Assembly (NCBI GenBank): GCA_019614645.1
Contig: JABWDB010000014.1
Location: 1,612,001-1,676,000 of the forward strand
Length of the DNA stretch: 64,000 bases
DNA from: Stratiolaelaps scimitus
Taxonomy: Eukaryota; Arthropoda; Arachnida; Mesostigmata; Laelapidae
Direction: 5' to 3'
The translations under genes and the position numbers were made by a program. Shown here piece after piece: positions 43,585 through 55,805 of the stretch. Numbering within the stretch: position 1 is the first letter of the stretch; every line of letters begins with the position of its first letter. Under the pieces are notes generated by a model. That model was not told the DNA's origin and ran no database searches. It saw nothing but the letters and a program-made list of their open reading frames with translations.

Positions 43585-43706
43585 GTCAAGTGGAAACAGT
43601 TGTACAACTTTGCATTATGTGCTTGTAGCCGTCGGACTGCCAGCGCGACTACCAGTAAGGAGGAAATAACGGCGGAGAAAGAGAGAGGGAGATATGGACT
43701 TTTCAT
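43585..43706 (-). CDS. Candidate first exon with signal peptide
   Basis: The first in-frame ATG is at 43704-43706. The exon encodes MKSPYLPLSFSAVISS, a hydrophobic core (LLVVALAV) and a cleavage-like LQA, then HNAKLYNCFHL. It ends two bases into a codon at a strong donor, AC|GTAAGC. Splicing to the acceptor at 38217 restores a Thr codon and continues in the Ser-rich frame, with one Cys on each side of the junction. It could instead belong to a gene whose other exons I did not find. Confidence 0.45.
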
Positions 43707-45729
43707 GTTATGAGTGTGTTCCAATGAGGGTGCTGTTGGCCCCGCTGGTGTTGCCGCTATCGTTGGCGGTGGTTGCAGATTTCTATGGCTTGATATGAGG
43801 TCTGGCGTGCGGTTTCTGCGAGCGATCTGTCTGTCTGTCTGCAACTGTTCAATTTCACGATTTGTTCACTTACCGCTGCTGCTGCTGTTGGCGTTGGTGT
43901 ATTTTCACTCTTAGGGAAACTAACCAAAGGATGGAGTTGCTCACAAGCTACTCTCAGTGGGCGAGACTAAACTGTTGCTGGGGGTCACCACCGCTATTTC
44001 TATATAATACTTAAGTTGGTTTCGGCCGACAACGACGACGAGGGACTTTCTGTGAGGTGTTGTTGGTCCACTGAATTTCTCAATTTCGGACGAGTTGGGG
44101 GTCTAATCTGATGCGGCGCAAGCTTCGTCAAGCGTTCGTAGACGCGCACACACACACATCTATGTGGCTCTTAACTGTCTCCCCTTCTTCCCCGCCAATC
44201 TCACCCACAAGCAAACACACACACATATGTATTTATCACTAGATCCACTATCGGCACCACTTCTGTGCAATCGCGTGCCTGAAATCCGGCTGTCTAGAGA
44301 GCGAGTCAACGAGGCAACAATTGTGTTATCCTACATTGCCCCCCGTTATTTCTGATGGTTAGCGGTCGCCCCCCCCCCCCGCGCGGGCAATCGCAACGCG
44401 TGACGTAGCTCGTCAAACGATGGTGTCCGCCGATCGTGCGGGCCACAGCTCTAAGTACTGAAAATGGAAGTGGTCGGATCAATCGTTGCTGTCGGCTGTC
44501 GCTGTTCGTTCGAATCATAATCAAACAGAACAGAATCGCATGCCCGAGACGCGAGTGTGCCCGTCCCGTCCCCCCCGCCTGGAGGGATCCAATCTTTCGA
44601 ATCTCTCTCTCTCTCTCTCTCTGGGTGCCCTGCTGACTGGTAAGCAACAGCCGGTTGAAATTTAATAACTTTCCTGAACCCTACGCATAGGGACACACAG
44701 CGAAGTTGTTCACGTCACTGGCAACGACACAATGACAGAAAAGCGACGTGGGCGTTGCTGTGCGACGAGAAACATATCGCTTAAAACCGAAATCAATGAG
44801 GTCTGCCTCCGAGTATTCTCAACGAACACAACTACTATTTGGGTACGGCGTCCTTTAATGGAATCCCTACCCGGGGAGAGAGGGAGAGAGAGACAAAGAG
44901 AAGGAGGGGATGCAGATAAGTATAGCCTCCATTCTGTATTGTAGTACATCATAGATGAGATAACGTTGGATAGACTGAGCACAACACCGGGAGTGACACG
45001 GGAACGGGTAGCGGCTCGTTTGACCATCCGTTAATTACGACGTTGTTGGACACTACCGGGTGACGATATCCCCGCTCAGCGAGTGGGCACGAGTGCATTG
45101 TGTTTTCGGCATAACAACGTGTGCTTTTGTAAGGAATCAAATCTCATGTTAGCTGTTCAACTAAATGAGAGGGCAACAATCGATCATTATCTTAGATTGT
45201 ACGATTCATTTATCGCGGCTGGGAGCGCGATCATGGACACTATATTCTCGGCGCACTAAAATCTCTAAAACAAACGAGACGAGAAAGAGATCCCATATTT
45301 CTTCACAAAGTCTGGCCAATGGACATTGGCTGATGCGACGCCAATCCATACTGCGGTCAGGGACTTGGCCACGCTATTCTTCAACTGTTCACCCTTGGAA
45401 AGGCTAGCGATCTCCGGTCAGAGTTTAGTTCCATAGTAAATTACGGGGAGAACATAGAACCAGAACGAGTTCAGATGTTCCCGTTGACAATATGACTGTG
45501 CTCAGGTAACCATTGATCATAATAGGAATCCAGTGCAGTTACGACTGTTAAGGTCGTCGGAACTAGCTATATCAGTAGTTATACAGTGGCATCATTTCGC
45601 CTCGCGTCCTGAATTTGCTCATAAAATAGGAAGAGGTTAAGCGTTGTTGTTGTTGTTGTTGTTTTATCAGAGATTATTCACATTACACGAATATGTGAGA
45701 TTATCTAGTTAAATTATAGGCCACCAGCC

Positions 45730-45951
45730 ATGTGTAGAAGCAACGGTGGCCGATGCAAGCAACATTGTGATAAGGCCTCTCGAAAGTGGTGTGTGGCGTT
45801 AAATTTAGCACCACCCTCCAGCTATCCAAAAGTGTTGTGCTTCCGTCACGATGACGTCGCCGCGACAGATGGCGAATCGGATTTTTTTCTTTTTTCGCTT
45901 ATTAACAACCAACTCCTATTCTGGCGCCATCCGTTCTCGCCGTCTGACTAA
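45730..45951 (+). CDS. Small Cys-rich ORF, 73 aa, doubtful
   Basis: The ATG follows CCACCAGCC. The product starts MCRSNGGRCKQHCDKASRKW and has five Cys in its first 40 residues, then becomes hydrophobic and Phe/Leu-rich. There is no signal peptide, so it is not a typical secreted knottin. It may be chance. Confidence 0.15.
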   Translation: MCRSNGGRCKQHCDKASRKWCVALNLAPPSSYPKVLCFRHDDVAATDGESDFFLFSLINNQLLFWRHPFSPSD

Positions 45952-48020
45952 GCGACATTGCTGCTATGCCATTGTTACAACTGATTAGCATAGCATCAAA
46001 TAGCACACATTGAACGAGTTGTGTTCAATTGTGAGATCAAAATTTACGTCGCCTCGCGCAAGTCTGTCCAGTGTACTCTATCGGAGGGGGGGGGTTGATG
46101 TGGGCGCTTCACCAGCCAAGCGTGGACGAGGGAATGGACGAGGCTAGATCAGACGACGCCGGACCAGGCCATAGATCAGGGCTTTGCCTTTCCAATGCGC
46201 ACACAGCGTACCTGGCCCGCTAGATAACAAGCTAGCTTCCCCTGCAGTGGGTGGCCCGTTGCAGAATTCGTTACATCGGGGCGCGCAGCACAGGCCTATG
46301 GCTATCGGCCTGCGGTCATTTCTTCCACCTTGGCCTCACCACATGTTAATTGCTCAGTTCTCAGGGTCCCATCTGTACCAGACCCTCGGTGACCTAGACC
46401 CTGATGTTGTAACGTGCCCCGCTACTATAGAGTGCACAGAGATATCCAATGCAGCAGCTACAATGTCAATCATATGTGTATGTGCAACTCGGCAGGTCGC
46501 TCCGAAATATTTAGAAATTTGTACAGGAGTATTTGTGGGAGCCAGGAGACCCGATGGCTGTGATTGAAATCGGGCTTGAAAGGGATCAGCAGCAGCTTCA
46601 AGATGGCTAGACTGGTGACATTATTATAAATTCATCAGCGGCCCACCAAAGGTGTTCTAATGTGACAAAATTCACTTTGCATAATGAGGTCTAATATAAA
46701 ATACCAAATGTATAATTTATGCAAATATGAAATTTGATTCATGTTATCACGAGAAATAACCCCAATAATTTCATGCCTCTTCCATCGTAAGATACAATCG
46801 AAATAAAAAAAATGATCATCCTTGAAAGGCAATCATTTACGCCCTTCCTCGCCTATGACGTCCAGTGAGAAAAATCCCAACCGTAATTAATATGCTAATG
46901 ACTGCACTTACGAGAATGATTTACTGGAGCACCGGTGAATTAAAAAAGCCATAGAGTGGTCCATGATTGTGCGTGCACGGGAGCCGCATAGCCGGAGCAG
47001 GGGTTCGCTCACACAGCTCTTGAATTTCGAGTACGAGCTGAAACCACAAGAAACGTCACACGGCTGAGGTTAGATGCCGCTCTACGAATTTGATATTGAA
47101 CGGTGCCGTCACAATCTCCCACCTGGCACCGTCATTATTATTATTATTATGTTATAACGATGCGAAATGTGAGGTTCGTTCGCGCGGCGCACTATAAATC
47201 AAAGTCAATCTCTGATTGTCTAAATGAACAAGAGAAAGAGGTGGGGCAATCACAAGAAACCAAAACCTAGATCGGTGACGGTTCGGCCAGCGATGATTTC
47301 AGCAGGGTGATTGTTCAAACGGTGTAAACATGTGAATGGGCCAGTCGATGTTGCGTGCGGATGATGTGTTTATTTGGGGACAGATGACTATTGGAGGAGT
47401 TCATTGAGAGCCGATTTACTTAGGGAAACTTTTTTTTTCTTTTCCCTGCCTCTTTACCAGCGGCGAGGAGGGAGTTTATTGACTACCCGCACTGGTACCG
47501 CTTTTCAGCATTAGTTCAGTGCGGGGATGTTTATGGTAGGAGTGTGGTCTCTTGTTTTTTTTGTGCTTTTTCCTATATTATATGTATATATGTACAAGTT
47601 ATTCTAAATACATGTCTTACGTAAACTCCACTGTGAAGTAGGTCACCTCGTTAAGTAAACTTCGTTGTTAGCCCAAATCGACGCTTCGTTTTAATCAAAT
47701 GTTAGATCACACTGTCACTGTCCTTGATACTGATTCTTGCCGATCACATGGCATTATTGAGAGAAGGAGAACTTGAGTTGCTGTAACTGCTAGAGATAAT
47801 TGTGGAGAGGTTGCCGAATGGATAGGATGATATTTTAGTGGAAAGAAGACGTGCACTGCCGACGCAGGCTTTCGCAGGAGATCCGTCTCAGTAGGCGGAA
47901 AATCGACACAGTTCCAATTGTGCTTGTAATTGATTTTGATAAGCAAATTCGAGAGTACCACATTTGTACCTGTGGTTTCGTACGTAACTAGAAGGTTTTC
48001 GGGCTGATTTTGGTTTTTTT

Positions 48021-48055
48021 GGCTGATTCTCAGCCAACATTTAACGTCCACGCTA
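48021..48055 (-). mobile_element. SINE family A core fragment
   Basis: CAGCCAACATTTAACGTCCACG on the plus strand is the complement of the family A 3' core. Confidence 0.35.
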
Positions 48056-48468
48056 CTACTTTTAGCATTTCGTACGTAACTGCTGGACAGTAGGACAAGA
48101 AAAGCCGAGGTGGAAAACGCGTACGAATTTCGCTTCAAGTTGCTCAATATTGAAAAGTGCAAATGGTAAGCAAGAATACCCTGGCATTTAATGGGAAACA
48201 CAAACGACTTTATGGTTTTGAAGACGTGTTGTATTCTAACTTCAAAGCGTCTTGTGTCTTTGAAAACTGTACACCAAGCATACTTCGTACGAATATTATA
48301 CAGGCCAAATATAAACGATGGTGTAGATATCAGATGCAGATTATGCCAACAATAAGTAGGAAAAATACTATTAACCACATTGTAACAAAATTTCAAATTC
48401 GTGAATCAAAGAGGCTAGCCTGTACTCAGCCCCCTACTGCAGCGGCGGAGAATTTTCATCTAAAATCA

Positions 48469-49800
48469 ATGATACGAAAAGGCCGTGGTATATATGTACA
48501 AGGACACGCTTCGAGCCTTACTGATGCAGAGAAAGCAGGGATTACTGCTTTACACCGAGCAGGAAAGACCCAGGCTGCAATTGCCAGAGAAATTGGCAGA
48601 AGTCGTTGCGTAGTGCAAAATTATTTTCGCAGTCAGTCGACATATGGTACTAATAAGTCTTAAGGACGTCCACGAAAGATCAGCCAGTGAACTGCCATAC
48701 ACATCTGTCTATTGACCTCGAATTCGAGCATAAGTTGTGAAGCAATCAGGCAAGAGTCGAACCTTCAGGTTCATAGATCAACACTTTAAAGACCATTAAG
48801 CGCTATCCGCACATCATACGGGCGCAAATGAAAACAAGACCACGTCTTCAACAACGCCACATGACGGCCCGACTAAACTTCGCCCGCAGCAATATGGCCA
48901 AAGATGGAAATTGGTGAGTATTGGGGCAACGTTTTTTAAAGAGTATCTTGTAGGTGCGCATCTATCAAAAAGGTACTGTGTTGTTTCAGATAATCTCTAG
49001 TAACGAGAAGAAGTTCAATTTCGACGGACCAGATAGATTTAACGGTTATTGGCATGATGTACTTAAAGAGTCGCGGTTCTTCTCAAAGCGCAATTTCAGC
49101 GGAGCGTGCTTTATGGTTCGGAGAGCTTAGCAAACTCCCACTCGCTTTCATCTCATCTCAAATGAATAGCGAGGACTATCTGCAGATGTTGACCAATAAC
49201 CTACTACCGTTTTGGAGCAGATTTCATCGACTGCCAATTGTTTTCCGACACGATTACGCTTCAATTCACGTCAGCGCTAGTACCCGTGCGTGGTTAGAAC
49301 GGCATTACATTGAAACACTAGAGTGGCCAGCATGTTCTCCTGATCTCAACCCGATGGAGAACCTCTGGGGCCTTCTTGTCTGACGAGTATATGCGTCAAA
49401 TCGACAGTATACATCCGTGGAAGTATTACGAGAGGCGTTGTTGGAGGCCTGGGGAGGTGTCAGCGACCAGATCCTGCTAAATCTCGTTGATAGATGCCAA
49501 ACCGAGTCTTTGACTTTATAATTAGCAAAGGCGGGCCACACGGAACTGATTAGCACAAGAAAAGAAGAATTAATTCAGCGAGAACCCTCGATAACTGAGC
49601 GTGCGTTATCATTCTGCACAACAGAAATATGACACATTTTATTGTAGCAGGCTGCATGCGACGTCATATGCGCTGTTCTTTGTGGTGCGTATGTTATTTG
49701 ACACGTACATTAATCTGATACAGAATAAATGCCTGAAATGTGTATTCTTTGTAAGGATTTGTTGAAATATAGGGGTGCGTTAAATTTATGCACACCACTG
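48469..49800 (+). mobile_element. Tc1-like DNA transposon, defective
   Basis: N-terminal helix-turn-helix part: LTDAEKAGITALHRAGKTQ and IAREIGRSRCVVQNYF, followed by GRPRK. The catalytic domain is in several frames. At about 49000 it reads [12 protein letters not shown], where the usual first catalytic Asp is Asn. The second Asp is in [11 protein letters not shown] and the Glu is in [12 protein letters not shown]. Frames end near 49520 with stops on the way, so no full transposase is made. The right terminus is near 49800, with GCATAAATTTAACGC-type sequence on its complement and a flanking TA. The matching left terminus was not found, so the element looks truncated on the left. Confidence 0.85.
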
Positions 49801-50205
49801 TATATATGAGTGGACCCGTAATGGCGTGAGCCGATGAGGATAATAAAGGCAAAAAAACATGGCTATCTAATAATCTCAACGGATATTTGTGCATGTTATA
49901 GTAACTCTCGGCTGATTAGTCGTTTTCATTACACTGTGTATTTAGACATGTTTCATTACATAGATTTGTGTTCATACGGCATCACCAGTGTGATGAGCAC
50001 TGGGAGAGTCCACAGACAGACACAAGTTCGTAAAGTGGTGGCCTCGAGAGTAGGTCACCACGTCGCTAGACGCTCGCCACCTCATTTCGTAACGGCGTCG
50101 TTCAGGCGAAGCGCGGCCTTGAATTCACAGGAACCTCGGGGTCTCACGTCGGTGTCGTGCGACGACGGCGGCGGCCTCGTCATTCAAGGACTCCCAAACG
50201 CTACC

Positions 50206-50459
50206 GCTGCTGAGCTCAGAGCCCCAGTGTTCTGAAGGCACTCGATAGTACGACCTGCAGAGGGCTTAGCTTTTCGGTGACCCTGACCCGAGTAGAATCC
50301 TCGCCTAGTTCAAATTCAGCTCAAGCGCTAAATTACACGTATAAGTTCGCCCTCCAAAGCACAGGATGGGGATATTGTACAAGACGTGAGATTATTTGCA
50401 AGGGTATGATCATTCCACATGCGGATAACCCGGCCCACTGTTACTCTCGTCTGGATTAA
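50206..50459 (+). CDS. Coding-like block, unidentified, possibly broken
   Basis: An open frame of 84 codons ends TAA. It reads ...ALNYTYKFALQSTGWGYCTR... and ends HADNPAHCYSRLD. Just upstream, in another frame, 49984-50235 reads ...LVIQGLPNATAAELRAP, so the two may be one gene with a frame change near 50205, or two exons. No family is recognised. Confidence 0.25.
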
Positions 50460-50638
50460 CTATAGCTCGCATATAGCTACATTCCTCGTTGCCTGTGAAT
50501 TGCTAAAACTTACATTACTATTATTGTTATTATTCGTAAATTGACGTAATATATCTGGCAAAGTGTTGGAGTGACGTCCTTCAAAGGATCTTTTTTTTAG
50601 AGGTTGAGCAACAAAATCTTCAAAAAGACACCACAGAT

Positions 50639-50975
50639 TCACATCTTAGGATCGCAGGTGTTCGCTGTGATTGTGCCGGACCCATTCGCCAGCCTACTGA
50701 TGGCTACTTGCTGCAAGTCCTGTGCCCGAAGTATTATAAATACAGTCCCAGGCACCTTACCCAAGTTATAGGTTCGAGGATCATTAGCAGGCAAAGTGAT
50801 CATTTGAGTTTGTGTCCTTCCTAATATCGCTGACTCAAATAGGCAACTCTCGTGGATGTTCAGCGGCACATCTTTGTTCGACGAATTGAATAAAGCGGCC
50901 CACTTTTTCTGCTTAAGTTTAAGTTCGCGTGGATGCTTCCAAGTTATTATATATGTGTAGTTGGGCTCTGAAGTA
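50639..50975 (-). CDS. Candidate terminal exon, unidentified
   Basis: A good acceptor (ACAATTTACTTCAG) is followed by a frame reading EPNYTYIITWKHPREL..., with RTYNLGKVPGTVFIILRA near the middle and NGSGTITANTCDPKM at the end before TGA. It has several N-glycosylation sequons and alternating strands, like an extracellular beta-sandwich. No partner exon is certain. Using an earlier weak acceptor at about 51013, it would also fit the phase of the exon ending at 52671. Confidence 0.35.
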
Positions 50976-51798
50976 AATTGTAGATTAAAGCCGTATGTGG
51001 CTAATGGCAACCTAAACGGCTCTTAGCCATTTCAGGCTTCGGTGATCGAGTTCTTTCATTATATCAGCATTATCATAGGCTTATTTAACGGTTGACCAAA
51101 TGATATTGTTATCAGGTGAAATAATCGCGTAAGTTGGCCCCAGTTTTCTGCCACTGAGCTGATTGCAATCTTCTAGTTCGCTAATTATAGCGTTCGTCTG
51201 AGCCTAACACTAACTTAGCAATACCCGCCGAGGCACGACCCGTAAACAAATCAGCTAAGCAAGGCGACAAACACAAACAAAATAATAATGACATTGAGCT
51301 TTTGCAAAGTTGGAAGGACGCCACGAGGACCCGTTGGAAAACAAGCGTTGGTGCTATGTCCCAGAGGTGAACTCACGGTGAACGCGTTCGTTTAGAGCGT
51401 CTAGTCTCCATGCAGCCTATATTGTAACGTCAACGTCACTCAGGAGAGGAGATTATTTATTTTTTCTCTAAAAATTGCCACGACCCATATGACTTGCTGT
51501 TCTCCAATCATTACTGGTGAACAACATCTGTATGAAACTATAGGTGGTGGATGTACGACAATGGGATATCGGGGTCCATCGGATGATGATTTTGTACGAC
51601 TTCATTCGATCGTTTCACGGTTTGTACTATTGGAAATTCAAAATAGTGTTGACCATTTCAAGATCAAAGATTTGAAGATTGGAAGAGATTCCGACTCCGG
51701 ATCCGCGAGAGATCGGGAGAGATCGCACATGATACGGGTCCATCTGATTTCATTATTCTCTTCTCCCAGCCATGATGAATGTCTAAAGTGATCTTACA

Positions 51799-51880
51799 CC
51801 CAACGTTTAACGTCCACGGTAGAACTGCTTTCGGCATTGCTTCGTAAGACGGACAACCCATTTTAGTGCAGATGCGCAAC
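51799..51880 (-). mobile_element. SINE family A core, minus strand
   Basis: The plus strand reads AACGTTTAACGTCCACGG, then CTGCTTTCGGCATTGC and TTCGTAAGACGGACAAC, the complement of the family A body. Confidence 0.65.
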
Positions 51881-52670
51881 GTTGTGGATTGAACTTGTAC
51901 ACCTTCGTATCTCGAGTCAAAACTATCGCTAGGTCGAATATTTTTTCCCAGTAAAATATTTCGCACGCTTACCGTCTGGCGTTTTTAAAAGACGATCCTA
52001 CAATATCTACTAAACACAGTGATCCACAACTCTGTTTAACGCATTATGACGAAATTGAATGCAGCCGAGGCTATTTATAACCACCAGCGTGTAGTATAAA
52101 AATGTTATAGTGGCTTGAAAACTCCGTCAAAGCTAAATATCTGAAATCTTTCAATCTCTACTCCGAAGAATATTTCCTTTTCTTTCCTCCCACTGGAAGA
52201 GCGAAAGAAAATAATAGAGAATTTGAACGACTATCAACAATGATATACGATATGTTCAAACATCAATAGGAAGTCGCCGCATGACTGAGTATTTCCACAG
52301 TAAATGTGCGAGTAAGGGTAAAAATGTATTGGCTTATTAAAGGATCTGCAATTTGACAATGCTTAAGCTCTCTTATATGTACATTTCGAGTAATCTTTGG
52401 CAAAATTCACTCGTTCTGCCATGAGCTCTGCGGAGGCAGTCAATTGAAGAGACACGAACCAAATTAACAGCGTTTTGTCACCGCCTGTGAATGAACTGCC
52501 CGTGTACATGTCGTCGCTCCGGCCGACGACGTCAGTCGGTACTGGTATGCCAACAGTCCTCATATTTGATACATACCGATTTCAATAGCCTTGTCGGATC
52601 GGGCTAGAATGGTCACTTTGAATGAGACGTGTTACACATGTCAGATGTCAGGCCATTGTATTGCACTCAC

Positions 52671-54916
52671 CAGCATATGTGGTCGTTATTGGCGACGGCA
52701 TTGGTGACTTCTTCGACAAGGTCGTTGTAGTGAGAGCCGCAGTTATCTACAGACACCTTCCGGAAGCAGGATGCGCTTTGAAGGTACTCTGCAAATAAGG
52801 AGCGAGTCGAACAGGAATCAATCAAAATATGATCAGGTTCACTGGATGTCTCCTGCTGCGGCTCGTGGTTCGTTAAAAGTTGTTTAATCACTCGATCACA
52901 TTTGGACAAAGCTCATGCAAAAATGGGGGGTGAATTAATTTTCAAGACCTTCTATCCATTCGTGATTTCCGTGGCATTTTTGTGATGTATATATGTATAT
53001 ATATATATATTAGTTGAAATAAACCAGAAATAAATATATTATAAAGTTTTGTTCTGGGTGTTCATCGATACACGAAAATATGCTTTTACGCCTAAAGTTT
53101 GATTAGAAACCCTTCGTCTAATATATGAACAACTTCATTGTCAAATGTTAACAAATCCTTTAGCCTAAAACAATATACGCTCACCTTTCTGATATTTTTC
53201 AGACGAGCAAATAGCGTGAACCGTATCGACGGAATCCCCTACCGCCTGATTGAAGCGATTCCGCTGCTCCTGAGTGGCACAATCCTTTGTGTATCGCCGA
53301 ATGCAGTCCACGAAGCCACTCCACATTCTGGAAACGGGGCAGAGCGCATCAAATTAGAAAATCGCTTTATGTTCTCGGAAACTCGAATTTCGACCGCAGT
53401 ATCTAGGCGTTCGGTCTGACACAATCTATATCAGATGGTAAATCAGTTCGTACACTAGTTTCGACTTTTGCGAGATACCGCAGCCTAAAGGCGGATAAAT
53501 ATGAACAAGGCTCTATATACGGCGATTCATCTGTAACTAAAATAAATACATTTTCCGAACGCTAACTAACAGCCAACATTTATCGTCCACGGTACAACTG
53601 CTTTCGGCATTCGTCTTGAACTGAACAATCTCAAACGGTCAGAAGTATATTGTCATTGTACATTATGTTTCATTCGTTCTCAGCTCGCTGTAGTTTGTTT
53701 GACGCAGAAACGGCACATTAATGGGACCGCCAAGTGGTCCACTGACTTTAACTCTAGTTAAACTCAGACTTAGCTGTTGTAATTCCCCGAAAATTGTGAG
53801 AACTAGACAAAGCTGCAAATGGATGCCGGCTCATATCATCGATTACACTTTGTCGTTGTTTTTTTTACGACATGGCCGGTAGTTACTTCAATAAACCACG
53901 GGCGAAGTCACGGGCGACAACGCAAAAAAAAAATCGGTGAAATTTACGGCCGGCTATTGCGTGTCGTATATAATCTATATCGCCATCGTCAGTCGGCCAT
54001 AAGCAATTATCAATTAAATAGCTCAATCAAACGTGATCATGACACAGTTAGGCATTGGCTGTGTTTTCTTAAAAAAATTATTCTTGGTATGCGCACAACA
54101 TTGAACTACGATTTTAACTAATACAGAGACTGTGAAGCAATATGGTATCCGGTGATTCCTAGATAACATTGACACAATAGATAACAGATTCCTTGAAGTA
54201 TATGAATCAGACACCCGAAACGGGATCGAATATAAACGAATTAGCGATGTAACGAATTGTATTCATATATATATATAGTGTAGGATTATTTGTTGTGAAC
54301 TATACATCCATACAAATATAAAATAAATAGGTTAGCCATGCAAAAAGCCACGTTGATATCCAACGAGTTATTCTTGTTGATGCGTGAGGATGACTAATAA
54401 TCACAATCATAATAAATTCGCGCAAATTCTATCCGGTTCTATAAAATTTTCTATGATCTAAATGTATATACCACTATAGACACCCTATTGCCCTTTGATT
54501 ATTATTGGTCGGGCATTAGTTAGTTATGGTTAGTTGCACGTGTGTCTTAACGATGCTTTCGTAACAGCACCTCAACACAATTTCGTCATCGAAACTATAC
54601 CGGTTCCATATATATATATATATATATATATATGGGCCCCAACTCGATCTGTATTGTATATGTAATATACACATGTCTGCAAGTGCGGAATGTGTTTACT
54701 CATATTGTAATGTATTTCATAATAAGAATAGATAATCCGTGGATATCTGTCTGTTTATGATAGGTCTTCAATATGATATCACAGCAGTCAACGATAAGCC
54801 GAAAGCTATCCGCTCAGCACCTGATCGGTTCGCTGCTATCGAAGGTCGCTGTCACCGGACCAACAATTTTTTCGCCATTATGAGGAGGAGCTGGTGGTGT
54901 GCACTCATGACTCGAG

Positions 54917-54951
<35 letters not shown>

Positions 54952-55759
54952 CCTATGCGTGTGTTTTGTTGCTATTGTTGCTGTAGTTGTTGTTAGATTT
55001 ATAATATCTTTATTTGATATTTCTATGTTTGCTGTATTGTGGCTATCACTGTCACATCCATACGAGGAGCATCGAGCTCGGTAGTCCTAGTCGTGGAATT
55101 CTGCTGGCCCGGCAGTTCTAGTCTTACAATCCAGCCCTTTCATTACACGTTGATCCATCAGAAAGATGGACAAAGAAAGTACACGACAAGAACCCAGACC
55201 CCACCGCGATATGATACACGCTGTGTGGATCTGTGGCTGGTGTAGTAACATCGTGACGCCAACAGCAACAATGACGATAACGACGACCACGGCAACAGCA
55301 ACATCTGGTGACAAGGCAAAGAATGATTGACTGAAGGTCGTTTATCGGTGATTCACCTCATTTTGCTTCGGCCGTTTGAGTATTGCGGCCAGTGTCGGGG
55401 CGGTCCCCATTTTCCTTCATTGCTACTACAACAACGGCTATATTGCTGCTAAGACGACGACGACGAGGACCACTACGAATGGCCACCACTATGAGAGCTA
55501 ACAATATTAGATTTGTTTACTTGTCTACTTGACCGTGGCGCGCAAACAAAGCAAGGGTAGCAGCAAGCAAGATCCAGCGATCAACTAAATACTGGATCTG
55601 ACAACAAACAGCAAATGGCAATTGGACAACGACGACGATGACGGACAGCTCAATATGTGACTAGTTATAGTAGAAGTAGTTGGTCCACGTTTCAATTTGT
55701 AATCGGTTCCGTGAACGTTAAATATTGGCCGGCAGTCAGCCCCAAGAAGTTAAGTTTGG

Positions 55760-55805
<46 letters not shown>

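Larger units (their letters stand above)
43707..48468. other. Intergenic or intronic interval
   Basis: Holds a TC run near 44600, a GTT run near 45642, a small Cys-rich frame at 45730, a GC-rich stretch at 46050-46560 without recognisable coding content, an ATT run near 47135 and a short SINE A fragment near 48021. No gene could be supported. Confidence 0.4.
49801..52670. other. Interval between the Tc1 remnant and the Cys-rich exons
   Basis: AT-rich except for a GC-rich patch at 50020-50240. Contains two opposed coding-like blocks (50206-50459 plus, 50639-50975 minus) and a SINE A copy at 51799. The expected downstream exon of the Cys-rich gene could not be identified. Confidence 0.4.

Noticed and set aside
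47707..48396. 229-codon minus-strand frame
   Set aside because: AT-rich, no family or splice context, overlaps a SINE fragment and the approach to the Tc1 element; probably chance.
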